DNA from: Brevibacillus composti
Lineage (GTDB): Bacteria > Bacillota > Bacilli > Brevibacillales > Brevibacillaceae
DNA length: 64,000 nt
Assembly: GCF_016406105.1 (NCBI RefSeq)
Contig: NZ_CP066308.1
Location: 4,252,501 to 4,316,500 of the forward strand
Direction of reading: 5' to 3'
The first letter of the stretch is position 1, and each line of letters starts with the position of its first letter. A program made the translations under genes and the position numbers. A model generated the notes under the pieces. The model saw only the letters and a list, made by a program, of their open reading frames with translations, did no database searches and had not been told where the DNA came from. Shown here piece by piece: positions 15,831 to 23,743 of this stretch.

Positions 15831-17255
15831 TTACACTGCTTTTTGATCACGGCCTGCTTCCTCTTGCCAGCATTCGACCTGCAAGCCAGGGATCACACTC
15901 GCATGGAACTCCGGATTCTTGCCCGCTTTTTTCTGGCGCATGTAATCCTTCAAAGCGGTGAAAGCCACTTTCCCCAGAAGAGCGATCGCCACCAGGTTCA
16001 GCAACGCCATCAATGCCATGAACAAGTCAGCCATATCCCAGACGATGCTGATCTTGGCCACCGATCCGAACATCACCATGCCGACGACGAGCAGACGGTA
16101 TACCGTCAGCCACTTTTTGTCCGATTTCATAAATTCGATGTTCGTCTCTCCATAGTAGTAATTTCCGATGACCGAGCTGAAAGCAAACAGGAGTACGATT
16201 AGAGCCACAAACGAGCTGGCCCAGCCGCCCACATGGGAACTCAGTGCCGCCTGTGTCAGGGCGATGCCGTCCAGACCCTCAGTCGAATACATGCCGGAGA
16301 GCAAGACGATGAAAGCGGTCGCACTGCAGACCAGCAAGGTATCGACGAAGACGCCCAGCGCCTGAATCAGACCCTGTTTGACAGGATGCGTGACATCGGC
16401 GGTGGCAGCGGCATTGGCCGCGCTTCCCATCCCCGCTTCATTGGAAAAGAGGCCCCGCTTGATTCCCTGCATCATCGCCGCCCCGATCCCGCCTCCGACG
16501 GCCTGCTCCAAGCCAAAGGCGGATTTGAAGATCAGCGCAAAGACGGCTGGGATTTGTCCCAGATTGGTCAAAACGACGTACAAAGCTACCAGCACGTAAG
16601 CGCCCGCCATGAAAGGAACCAAAAATTCGGCTACTTTCGCCACGCGTTTGACACCGCCAAAAATAATGATGCCTGTGACGACAGACAAGATGATGCCCAT
16701 CAAGCGCGGGTCAATCCCGTATGCGGTGCCGAACGCCTGCGAGATCGTGTTGGCTTGAACCGCGTTAAACACAAATCCGAAGCAGAGCGTGATCAGAACA
16801 GCAAACAGCACACCCATCCACCGTTTTTTCAACCCCTGCTCCATGTAGTAGGCAGGACCGCCGCGAAAACCGCTTTTGTCCTTTACTTTGTAGATCTGCG
16901 CCAGCGTACTTTCGACAAACGCAGAAGCGGAGCCCATCAACGCAATCAGCCACATCCAGAAAACGGCACCGGGACCGCCGACGGAAATCGCCATGGCGAC
17001 ACCGGCCAGGTTTCCCGTCCCTACCCGCGAGGCGGTACTGATACAAAAAGCCTGGAAGGAGGAGATGCTTCCCTTGTTCTTTCCGCCCTTTGCCCCCTCG
17101 CCGAGCAGGCGAAACATTTCGCCCGCCAAACGAAACTGAACAAATTTAGTTCGAATGGTAAAGTACATTCCCAGGGCAATTAACATAACAATGAGGATTT
17201 TTGACCACAGAAAATCATTGAGAACACCTACAAGACTCTCAAGACCTGCTAACAT
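15831..17255 (-). CDS. Alanine/glycine:cation symporter (AgcS family)
   Basis: Membrane symporter of 474 residues with about ten to eleven helices that imports alanine, glycine or related amino acids with sodium. The family signature TASRVGTGNLAGVAMAISVGG and the GPGAVFWMW, RRGLFSNEAGMGSAANAAA-type blocks are present. ATG at 17255 follows a GGGGG run. It is divergent from the PLP-fold enzyme gene at 17442, which suggests a shared amino-acid theme. A promoter-like TTGTGA / GATTAT pair lies about 55-80 bases upstream. Confidence 0.92.
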   Translation of the reverse strand: MLAGLESLVGVLNDFLWSKILIVMLIALGMYFTIRTKFVQFRLAGEMFRLLGEGAKGGKNKGSISSFQAFCISTASRVGTGNLAGVAMAISVGGPGAVFWMWLIALMGSASAFVESTLAQIYKVKDKSGFRGGPAYYMEQGLKKRWMGVLFAVLITLCFGFVFNAVQANTISQAFGTAYGIDPRLMGIILSVVTGIIIFGGVKRVAKVAEFLVPFMAGAYVLVALYVVLTNLGQIPAVFALIFKSAFGLEQAVGGGIGAAMMQGIKRGLFSNEAGMGSAANAAATADVTHPVKQGLIQALGVFVDTLLVCSATAFIVLLSGMYSTEGLDGIALTQAALSSHVGGWASSFVALIVLLFAFSSVIGNYYYGETNIEFMKSDKKWLTVYRLLVVGMVMFGSVAKISIVWDMADLFMALMALLNLVAIALLGKVAFTALKDYMRQKKAGKNPEFHASVIPGLQVECWQEEAGRDQKAV

Positions 17256-17375
17256 AATGTAAAATACCCCCGCTGTCCTATTGTTTATAATCTCACGGGA
17301 GATAGTTTATCACAAAATATTCATAAAGTAGGGTTCCAATTTTTTTTATTGTGTAATAAGAAAAAGTAAATAACT

Positions 17376-17405
17376 TTCGAATTAAAGGAATATTTGTACT
17401 ATGAT
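17376..17405 (+). promoter_or_regulatory. Probable promoter of the PLP-fold enzyme gene
   Basis: TTCGAA (17376-17381), 18-base spacer, TATGAT (17400-17405), ending 36 bases before the start codon. The -35 element is weak. Confidence 0.5.
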
Positions 17406-17441
17406 GGGTGTAGCAGGTTGCTGCGGGGAGGTGGTTGTTCC

Positions 17442-18623
17442 ATGCGCGATTACCGCTACTATCAAGCGATCTTTACAGGGATCCCCAAGCCGTTTGCTTT
17501 TGTCGATCTGGATCTGCTCGGGGTAAACGCCCAGCAGATTCGCTTGCGCAGTCAGGGAAAAAACGTACGGATAGCGAGCGGAGCCGTCCGCAGCGTCGCT
17601 CTATTAAAGCACATCCTGGAGATCGATGATTCTTTCCAAGGCGTTATGTGCTACTCGGCGCAGGAAGCCCTTCATCTGGCCGATCACGGGCTGGATGATC
17701 TGCTCTTGGGCTACCCGGTTTGGGAGCCCCTTTGGCTGGAAAAGCTGGCCGCCGCCGTGAAGGGGGGACAAACCATCACCTTCATGGTGGACTCTGTCGA
17801 ACATGTGGAGCATCTCGAAAAATTCGCCAAGCAGGCACAAGTCCAGCTGCCCGTCTGTCTGGATGCCGATATGTCTACTGACATCCTGGGATTCCACTTC
17901 GGCGTGTGGCGATCGCCGATCCGCTCGATGGAACAAGCCCTGTACGTTCTCCGTCGGATCGCCGCATCCGAGCACCTCCGCATCGAAGGAGTCATGGGCT
18001 ATGAAAAACAGATTGCCGGGACTGCGGACCGGGCTCCGCGGCGCGTCTTGCAAAATCTAGCCGTCCGGCTGTTGAAACAGGCAGCCAGGCGGGAAGTACG
18101 CGGACGACGCGCTCTGCTCCTGGAGGCGATCCAGCAAATGGGCACGGAGCTGCGCTTTTTTAACGGCGGCGGTACAGGCAGCTTGCATTGGACCGGGAAA
18201 GAACCGGCGATCACGGAGGTAACGGCAGGCTCCGGCTTTTTTTGTCCCGTACTCATGGATCATTACCTGGATTTCCGCTTTCAGCCGGCTGCCGGCTACG
18301 CCGTGGAGATCGTTCGCAAACCCGTGGCAGGGATCTATACCTGTGCCCAAGGGGGATATGTCGCTTCCGGCCCGGCAGGCGCTGACAGGCTGCCCCGGCC
18401 TTTCTTGCCGGAAGGTGCCGCTCTCCTCTCCGCCGAAGGTGCCGGTGAAGTCCAGACGCCCGTCCGTTACCGCGGCCCCGAGACATTGAAGCTGGGCGAT
18501 CCGATCTTTTTCCGCCATGCCAAGGCTGGAGAGCTGTGCGAACATTTTCCCCGGCTTTACTGCGTGTCCGATGGCCGGATCGTTAACGAAGTGACCACCT
18601 ACCGGGGAGACGGCTTGTTTTGA
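17442..18623 (+). CDS. Alanine-racemase-fold amino acid deaminase/aldolase family protein, expected PLP lysine replaced
   Basis: Protein of 393 residues related to the fold-III PLP enzymes annotated as amino acid deaminase/aldolase or D-threonine aldolase. Family blocks visible are PFAFVDLDLLGVN, GVMCYSAQEALHLADHGLDDLLLGYP, LDADMSTDILGFHFGVWRSP, IEGVMGYEKQIAG, FNGGGTGSLH and the metal/PLP C-terminal region. In relatives I recall the strand reads IRIASKS, with the Lys forming the Schiff base. Here it reads VRIASGAVRS: codon GGA at 17580-17582 encodes Gly. The protein may therefore be inactive, or have another role. ATG at 17442 follows GGGGAGG; a longer frame from 17394 lacks a ribosome site. 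Confidence 0.8.
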   Translation: MRDYRYYQAIFTGIPKPFAFVDLDLLGVNAQQIRLRSQGKNVRIASGAVRSVALLKHILEIDDSFQGVMCYSAQEALHLADHGLDDLLLGYPVWEPLWLEKLAAAVKGGQTITFMVDSVEHVEHLEKFAKQAQVQLPVCLDADMSTDILGFHFGVWRSPIRSMEQALYVLRRIAASEHLRIEGVMGYEKQIAGTADRAPRRVLQNLAVRLLKQAARREVRGRRALLLEAIQQMGTELRFFNGGGTGSLHWTGKEPAITEVTAGSGFFCPVLMDHYLDFRFQPAAGYAVEIVRKPVAGIYTCAQGGYVASGPAGADRLPRPFLPEGAALLSAEGAGEVQTPVRYRGPETLKLGDPIFFRHAKAGELCEHFPRLYCVSDGRIVNEVTTYRGDGLF

Positions 18624-18662
18624 ACAAAGTGTCGCTTTTTCTGTTTCCGAGCACTTCTCCTG

Positions 18663-18691
18663 TTTAACGATACCCATTCTTTTTCTATAAT
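18663..18691 (+). promoter_or_regulatory. Promoter of the OsmC gene
   Basis: TTTAAC (18663-18668), 17-base spacer, TATAAT (18686-18691), 35 bases upstream of the ATG. Confidence 0.7.
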
Positions 18692-18726
18692 GAAGCAAAT
18701 AAACGGTGCCAGGAGGTTAGCTGCTC

Positions 18727-19119
18727 ATGGAATTCCATTCCAAAGAAAATGGCTTTGTAGGCCAGTTCGCTTATGGAGAGCTTCACGTATCCGGCGATGA
18801 ACAGTACGGGTTTCGCCCGTTTCAACTGCTCGTCTCCTCTATCGCTGTCTGCAGCGGCGGGGTATTGCGCAAGGTGCTGGAAAAAATGAGAATGCCCTGC
18901 ACGGACATGAAAGTAACGGCCGAAGTGGAGCGAAACGAAGAACAGGCGAATCGGATAGAAAAGATTCACCTCCATTTTGTGGTGATAGGAGAGGCCCTGG
19001 AGGAGGAGAAAGTCAGGAAAGCCGTCGACCTGGCGAGAAAAAACTGCCCGATGGCTCAGTCCGTAGAGGGGAGCATCGTCCTCACGGAGAGCTTTGAGAT
19101 TGTCTCCCGATCCGCTTAA
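18727..19119 (+). CDS. OsmC-family protein
   Basis: Small cytoplasmic protein of 130 residues of the OsmC/Ohr fold. The RPFQLLVSSIAVCSGGVLRKVLEKM block carries the first redox-type Cys, and the second Cys is in the ARKNCPMAQSVEG block. Two spaced cysteines are the peroxidase pair of the family, but general OsmC-like proteins often lack a known substrate. ATG at 18727 follows AGGAGG at 12 bases, and a single-gene terminator follows at 19171-19208. Confidence 0.88.
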   Translation: MEFHSKENGFVGQFAYGELHVSGDEQYGFRPFQLLVSSIAVCSGGVLRKVLEKMRMPCTDMKVTAEVERNEEQANRIEKIHLHFVVIGEALEEEKVRKAVDLARKNCPMAQSVEGSIVLTESFEIVSRSA

Positions 19120-19170
19120 TCGCTGCCGCGAATGGATGCTTTCGGATAGAAATGCTGAAAGGAAAATGAT

Positions 19171-19208
19171 AAGAGGGTGCCCCGCATCAGGAGCACCCTC
19201 TTGTTTTT
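19171..19208. terminator. Bidirectional terminator after the OsmC gene
   Basis: AAGAGGGTGC / GCACCCTCTT 10-bp stem with a 12-base loop, followed by TTGTTTTT on the plus strand. It also ends the convergent permease remnant. Confidence 0.88.
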
Positions 19209-19211
19209 GCG

Positions 19212-19790
19212 TCATTTTTTGTTTTCCGGAATCAGCTGGTTCAGGACCAGTGTCGCCAATGCTCCCACCGTGATGTTGGACGAGAGGATATAGCCGACAA
19301 AGTCAGGGGCCCCCTGCAGCGCATCCTTGGGCAGCACGGTCACAGCGATGGTGAGCAGAATCGGCAGACCGATCACCATCATATTGCGGTCGTTTAGGGA
19401 GATATGCTGGATCACTTTCATCCCGTTGGTGACGATCGCGACGCAGACGATGCCAAAGATGCCGTTAATCACGGGCTCCGGAATGCAGGTGATCGCGGCA
19501 GACAGCTTAGGCACCAGGCCCAGGGCGATCAGAATCAATCCTCCTGCCATGATCGCCATCCGGCTGGCTACGCCGGTGACGGCAAGCAGACCCGCATTGG
19601 AGGAATACCCCCGGGCTGAAATCGACGCCTCCGAAAAACGAGGCGGTGACGGTACCAACAAAGATGGCGATCAGCACCGAGACGAGACGGAAAAAGGTTC
19701 CCGCTTTCCCTGTTTTCTGTCCGAGCAGCATGCAGGCGACGAGGACCGCCGCGGATACCGCTGCGACCAGACTGTTCGCGGGGCATCCGT
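19212..19790 (-). pseudogene. Xanthine/uracil permease (NCS2 family) remnant, internally deleted and frameshifted
   Basis: The C-terminal part is intact from about 19612 to the stop at 19212: NAGLLAVTGVASRMAIMAGG, then PKLSAAITCIPEPVINGIFG, ending LNQLIPENKK. Upstream, in a different frame, comes an earlier NCS2 segment (AAVLVACMLLGQKTGKAGTF, then VLIAIFVGTVTASFFGGVDF). In intact permeases roughly 110-120 residues lie between these two blocks, so an internal deletion near 19612 joined them out of frame. The N-terminal third is missing at about 19790, where sequence of an unrelated gene begins. The protein cannot be made. Confidence 0.82.
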
Positions 19791-20010
19791 TCCGATAAAA
19801 TCGCGATCTTTCAGCCCGACCCGGACGGCAGCGGCCAGTCCAAGCATGTGTATTACACCTATGAAATCATGCGTCCCCTGTCCGTAAAATTCACCAAGCG
19901 GGACCGGGAAACCGGCAACCTGATGTCCATCCTGCTCACCGTATGTCCGACCGAAGAAGGAAAAACCGTCGCCTACGGCGTGCTTGCCTTCAACTACGAC
20001 ACGGGAACCT
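19788..20010 (+). pseudogene. C-terminal fragment of a Rieske-type oxygenase (tentative)
   Basis: About 70 codons on the plus strand read SDKIAIFQPDPDGSGQSKHV, then VYYTYEIMRPLSVKFTKRD and SILLTVCPTEEGKTVAYGVL, without an own start or stop. The pattern resembles the C-terminal sheet of Rieske non-haem iron oxygenase alpha subunits; I judge this from memory of the family, so the identity is tentative. It is abutted by the permease remnant on one side and the peptidase gene on the other. Confidence 0.5.
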
Positions 20011-20015
20011 CTGGT

Positions 20016-20957
20016 CTACACCAGGAGCTTGCCCTCTTTCATGATCAGCGTCCCGTCTGCATACACATCCGGGGCTTTTACGACCAAATCGATATGCACT
20101 CCGGCCGCAATCGTGCCGCCAAAGGTATTGTTGCTGCCAAAAGCGACGTGGATCGTGCCGTATACCTTTTCGTCCTCCAGCACCACACCGGTAATCCGGG
20201 CTTTGTCATTGGTCCCGATGCCGAATTCGCCCAGCAGGCGGCCGTCGCCATCGCCGAGGATGTTGAGAAGCCGGTCAGCGGCGCCGCCCTCAGCCTGGAC
20301 GATGCGTCCGTCTTTGACGGTCAAAAGAAGCGGACTGTCAATCTTTCCGATTCCCGCGATGGAGCCATCCACGACGATCTGTCCCTCGGCAGTCCCCTCC
20401 AGCGGCGCGATGTAGGCTTCACCGGAAGGCAGATTGCCCGACTCACCCGGGTTGACATAGACCCCCGTGCTAGGAATGCCTCTTCTCCCCTGCGTAGAAA
20501 AGCGAAGCGCTTTTCCTTCCTTTTCGATGCGAATCTCACTTCCCTGAGTCAACAGCTCGGCCACCTTTTCCGTCAAGGCTTTCACCTCGGAGTAATCAGC
20601 GGTGATCGCTCCTTCCAGGAACATGTCCTCGGTGATGGACGGCATCGTCGCAAGGCGGGTGCCGTTTGCAGCCGCTTCCTTGCGCGCCTTGGTATGGGTG
20701 AGCGAATGCTGGGTGACGCAGACGACTACATCCGCGTGCTTCATCGCCTGACTGATAGACTCGGGCGGCTCCTGCCCCGATTTTTCGCGCTCGTTCATGA
20801 CGGCCAGCATCGCTTCCGCGCCGAGCTGACGGCCCGCTTCCCAGAGCGCCTCGCCCAGCTCCCGCTTGGCATCGTCGGCCACCACCAAGAAGGACTCTCC
20901 CGCCTTTAGCGCCATGCAGTTGGTCAGAATTCCCTTACTGACTTCGATCAGCTTCAT
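20016..20957 (-). CDS. M29-type aminopeptidase-like protein
   Basis: Cytoplasmic protein of 313 residues resembling the C-terminal two-thirds of M29 metallo-aminopeptidases (AmpS/AmpT). Metal-site blocks include LGEFGIGTNDKARITGVVLE, DEKVYGTIHVAFG and GVHIDLVVKAPD. It is shorter than the usual roughly 400 residues. Last gene of the OPT-DUF917-DUF1177-AroM operon, 17 bases after aroM. A role in hydrolysing a peptide-like or amidic compound brought in by the OPT transporter is inferred. Confidence 0.8.
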   Translation of the reverse strand: MKLIEVSKGILTNCMALKAGESFLVVADDAKRELGEALWEAGRQLGAEAMLAVMNEREKSGQEPPESISQAMKHADVVVCVTQHSLTHTKARKEAAANGTRLATMPSITEDMFLEGAITADYSEVKALTEKVAELLTQGSEIRIEKEGKALRFSTQGRRGIPSTGVYVNPGESGNLPSGEAYIAPLEGTAEGQIVVDGSIAGIGKIDSPLLLTVKDGRIVQAEGGAADRLLNILGDGDGRLLGEFGIGTNDKARITGVVLEDEKVYGTIHVAFGSNNTFGGTIAAGVHIDLVVKAPDVYADGTLIMKEGKLLV

Positions 20958-20974
20958 TTCAAATTCAACCCTTC

Positions 20975-21652
20975 CTAAATCATTTCGGACACCAATTTCG
21001 CCATCATAGCATTGGATAGGATGACCGGCAATCCGGTCAGCGCCGAGACGATTTCTCTCGCTTTTTCAGTATAGCCCATGCAGTCCAGGATGACGATGTC
21101 CGCTTGTTCCTTCAGTTCGGCACAAGCCGCCCGAAAGCTCCCTTCGTCTTCCTCATACGGCGATGCCGCCGCAAATACGGGAAAAAGTTCATGCTGATGA
21201 TACTTTTCTTTCAGCGTTTCCTTTTGCTCTTCCAGCGGCAGGAGAACACCCAGCCGCTTGCCTTTTGTCATCGCCGCCAGCGTCGGCGGAATCACTTGAT
21301 CCGGTTCGATCAAAAATGCTTTTTCTGCGGCCAGACCCGGAAAAACTCCTGTGCAAAGGAGCAGGATCGTCTGGATGCCGCTTTGTTCCATCCCCCGGAT
21401 CTTCTCCTGCAGAATTGGCTGGATTTTTTCCCGCGACATGACGGCCGCCTCTCCGCTCGCCATCCGGGAGGTCAATACATACTCTCCGTCTCCGGGGGAT
21501 AGCCTCTCCGCTACCTCCTGCGCGCTCAATCCGTCCAATACACCGGCCTGCACCAGCTCGGCCCGTCCGGCGAGATACGTCTCGATCATCGGGGCCACGT
21601 CCGGGCGCGGAGCTTGTCCGATTGTAATCATCCCCAAGCGTTTCACGCACAT
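20975..21652 (-). CDS. AroM-family protein
   Basis: Protein of 225 residues of the AroM family, whose E. coli member is TyrR-regulated and of unknown function. Blocks: LGMITIGQAPRPDVAPM, VLDGLSAQEV, LLLCTGVFPGL, GVLLPLEEQ and VILDCMGYTEKAREIVSALTGLPVILSNAM. The fold looks like the Asp/Glu racemase superfamily. ATG at 21652 lies only three bases behind AGGAGG; the in-frame GTG at 21646 has better spacing and could be the real start. The longer frame upstream runs into DUF1177. Confidence 0.85.
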   Translation of the reverse strand: MCVKRLGMITIGQAPRPDVAPMIETYLAGRAELVQAGVLDGLSAQEVAERLSPGDGEYVLTSRMASGEAAVMSREKIQPILQEKIRGMEQSGIQTILLLCTGVFPGLAAEKAFLIEPDQVIPPTLAAMTKGKRLGVLLPLEEQKETLKEKYHQHELFPVFAAASPYEEDEGSFRAACAELKEQADIVILDCMGYTEKAREIVSALTGLPVILSNAMMAKLVSEMI

Positions 21653-21699
21653 ACTCCTCCTTAGAAAAAGGCAAGGGGAAGCTCCCCTCGCCTGTTGTC

Positions 21700-22632
21700 T
21701 TATTTGCCCAGCGTCTGCAGCACTTTCATCGAGCCGTACAGCGACGTGATCCGCGCGAATTCCTCGGCATCGTAGAAGCGGCAAGTGCCGTTGGTGAATT
21801 CCTTCGCTACCTCGACCGCGTATTTGACGGCGAGGGCGATATCGACCTCATGGCTGGCCCCCGTGCCGCAGCCGGGAACTGCGGACTGAGCCGTAACCGC
21901 CAGCCCGACGACAGGCGCATCTGTCGCTACGCAAGGCTGCACGATGCTGTTGATATGGTAGAGATCGTTTCCGTATGGAGTGATATCCTGCATCGTGACC
22001 GGGAAGGTGACCGGAAGCTGGCCGCTCGTCATCTCCATAATTCGCAGGAGATCGTCGCTGATTCGCAGGATGTAGCCCTCTTTGATCGTTGCCGAGATGG
22101 CAATTCCTTTGTGGTTGATCACTTTGTTGCCCTTTGTCGTGTCGATCGAGAGGATGGCTTCCATCTCAGGTACGACTTCATACTTGTTCATGGTCAGGAT
22201 GTCGACAGGCGAATCCATGAAGTCTACCGGTTCATGCGGGCGAGTCGGCGCATCCGGGCAGATATGGGTGGTGATGATCACATCGCCTTTGAGGACGTCG
22301 CCCTGCTTCTGCATGTCGGCCAGCTTGAGTGCGCTGGCTACCGCCGCGACGGCGCCGTCCGCGTCGGATACAATCCCGATCCGGCTCGGGCGCGCTCCGA
22401 TGCCGCCCAATCGTCCGATGATGCCAAAGGTAGGAGCGTTGCCCCCTTTGGATTTCCCTTCGCTGCCGGGGATGACGATCTTGACGAAGTCGGTGCTGCC
22501 TTTTTCCCCCGTCACGGTCTGGACCGTTACTTCTACATTTTCATAACCGTCAAACAAGCTTTTGATCTTTTCTCCATTTACATACGCACTATCCATCGTT
22601 TCAAAAACAGTGATGGTTTGTTTCAACGACAT
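21700..22632 (-). CDS. DUF1177-family protein
   Basis: Protein of 310 residues that I recognise as the DUF1177 family, function unknown. Visible features are a GRLGGIGARPSRIGIVSDAD block, THICPDAPTRPHEPVDFMDS with possible metal-binding His/Cys/Asp, and a GTGASHEVDIALAVKYAVEVA helix. ATG at 22632 with GGAGG upstream. It is always worth noting with its neighbours DUF917, AroM and the OPT transporter, with which it forms one transcript. Confidence 0.82.
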   Translation of the reverse strand: MSLKQTITVFETMDSAYVNGEKIKSLFDGYENVEVTVQTVTGEKGSTDFVKIVIPGSEGKSKGGNAPTFGIIGRLGGIGARPSRIGIVSDADGAVAAVASALKLADMQKQGDVLKGDVIITTHICPDAPTRPHEPVDFMDSPVDILTMNKYEVVPEMEAILSIDTTKGNKVINHKGIAISATIKEGYILRISDDLLRIMEMTSGQLPVTFPVTMQDITPYGNDLYHINSIVQPCVATDAPVVGLAVTAQSAVPGCGTGASHEVDIALAVKYAVEVAKEFTNGTCRFYDAEEFARITSLYGSMKVLQTLGK

Positions 22633-22676
22633 GATGATCCCTCCGTCTTCGTTGTCTAAAAGTATCAGGTCTTATC

Positions 22677-23732
22677 TTAGAGATAGGGCAAAATCGATTT
22701 GCCAATCACATCTTCGATCGGTCCCAGCAAGTCCTTGTTTCGCATCGTGGTACTGAGGATCAATTTTTCGGCTGGCACATGAATGACCGCGACCGCTTGT
22801 CCTTTTTCAATCTCCGCCGTCACGACCGGGCGCGCTGTGCGGGCATCCAGCGTCATGATCAAGTCGGGAAAAGTAGCCACCCGATTGCCGTCTATCTCCA
22901 GCGTCATGTATTCATTCCAGAACGTCATCTCCGCCGTGCCGACAACGATTCGGCCCACATCAAAGCCACCCGTGGTTTCCAGCGCGCATTCGCGCACATC
23001 TCCTTCGGCGACGACCCGTCCGCCCAGTGTGTCGCAGACAGCCGCGATCGCCGCCTCTCCCCGATTGGCCAAAAGCGCTTCGCCTACCGCGATGGCCTGG
23101 CGGATACCGCCGGGCGCACCGTTTGCTCTGGCGTAGGCGACCGTGACCGGATTGCGGGCTACCGCTACCAGGCCCCCTGCCTCGACGGACAGCTTTCTGA
23201 CCATCGAGGCTGCCTTTTCGATGGTAGAGGAGACGCTCATCTCCACATACCGCTCGCCTTGCCCGCCTACAGCAGCTTGATGAGAGACGTATCCCGGCAG
23301 CTCGTGCAGGTTTAATGCCCCCATCGTCCCGGTCGGGTGCGCACGGCCGTTGCACGGCAAATCGACCACAGGAAGACCGGTCACCGCTGCCTGGAACCAG
23401 CCGTTTACGCTGGTCCCTGCACCGTTTTCATTGGTATGAATGCCGCTGATCGGCTTTTTCAGCTTTTCGGACAAAAGCTCCAGTGCCCGCACATAGTGCA
23501 TCGGCTTGAGAAATTTATCCTTGGCGGCTGGTGCCCCGACGAGCGAGACCGTAACGAGCAGATCGTCTTCGGCCATTTCGTCATCGGTCACCAGCACAGG
23601 CTGGCCGACCTCCAAAGCTAGCCGCCCGATCTGCAGCCCGTCTTCGATCCAGCCGCCTCCGCCTCCGCCGAGCACAGCCCCGCCGTATACGGCAGCCTCC
23701 ATCATCCGTTCATCCAAGCGGATTTTTGCCAT
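22677..23732 (-). CDS. DUF917-family protein (S-methyl-thiohydantoin desulfurase-like)
   Basis: Protein of 351 residues of the DUF917 family: AAVYGGAVLGGGGGGWIEDG near the N-terminus, ALELLSEKLKKPISGIHTNE, PVVDLPCNGRAHPTGTMG, and a C-terminal beta domain. Some members are annotated as S-methyl thiohydantoin desulfurases and relatives cluster with hydantoin utilisation genes; the exact reaction here is unknown. ATG at 23732 after GGAGG, 12 bases behind the OPT gene. Confidence 0.83.
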   Translation of the reverse strand: MAKIRLDERMMEAAVYGGAVLGGGGGGWIEDGLQIGRLALEVGQPVLVTDDEMAEDDLLVTVSLVGAPAAKDKFLKPMHYVRALELLSEKLKKPISGIHTNENGAGTSVNGWFQAAVTGLPVVDLPCNGRAHPTGTMGALNLHELPGYVSHQAAVGGQGERYVEMSVSSTIEKAASMVRKLSVEAGGLVAVARNPVTVAYARANGAPGGIRQAIAVGEALLANRGEAAIAAVCDTLGGRVVAEGDVRECALETTGGFDVGRIVVGTAEMTFWNEYMTLEIDGNRVATFPDLIMTLDARTARPVVTAEIEKGQAVAVIHVPAEKLILSTTMRNKDLLGPIEDVIGKSILPYL

Positions 23733-23743
23733 GTGAACTCCTC

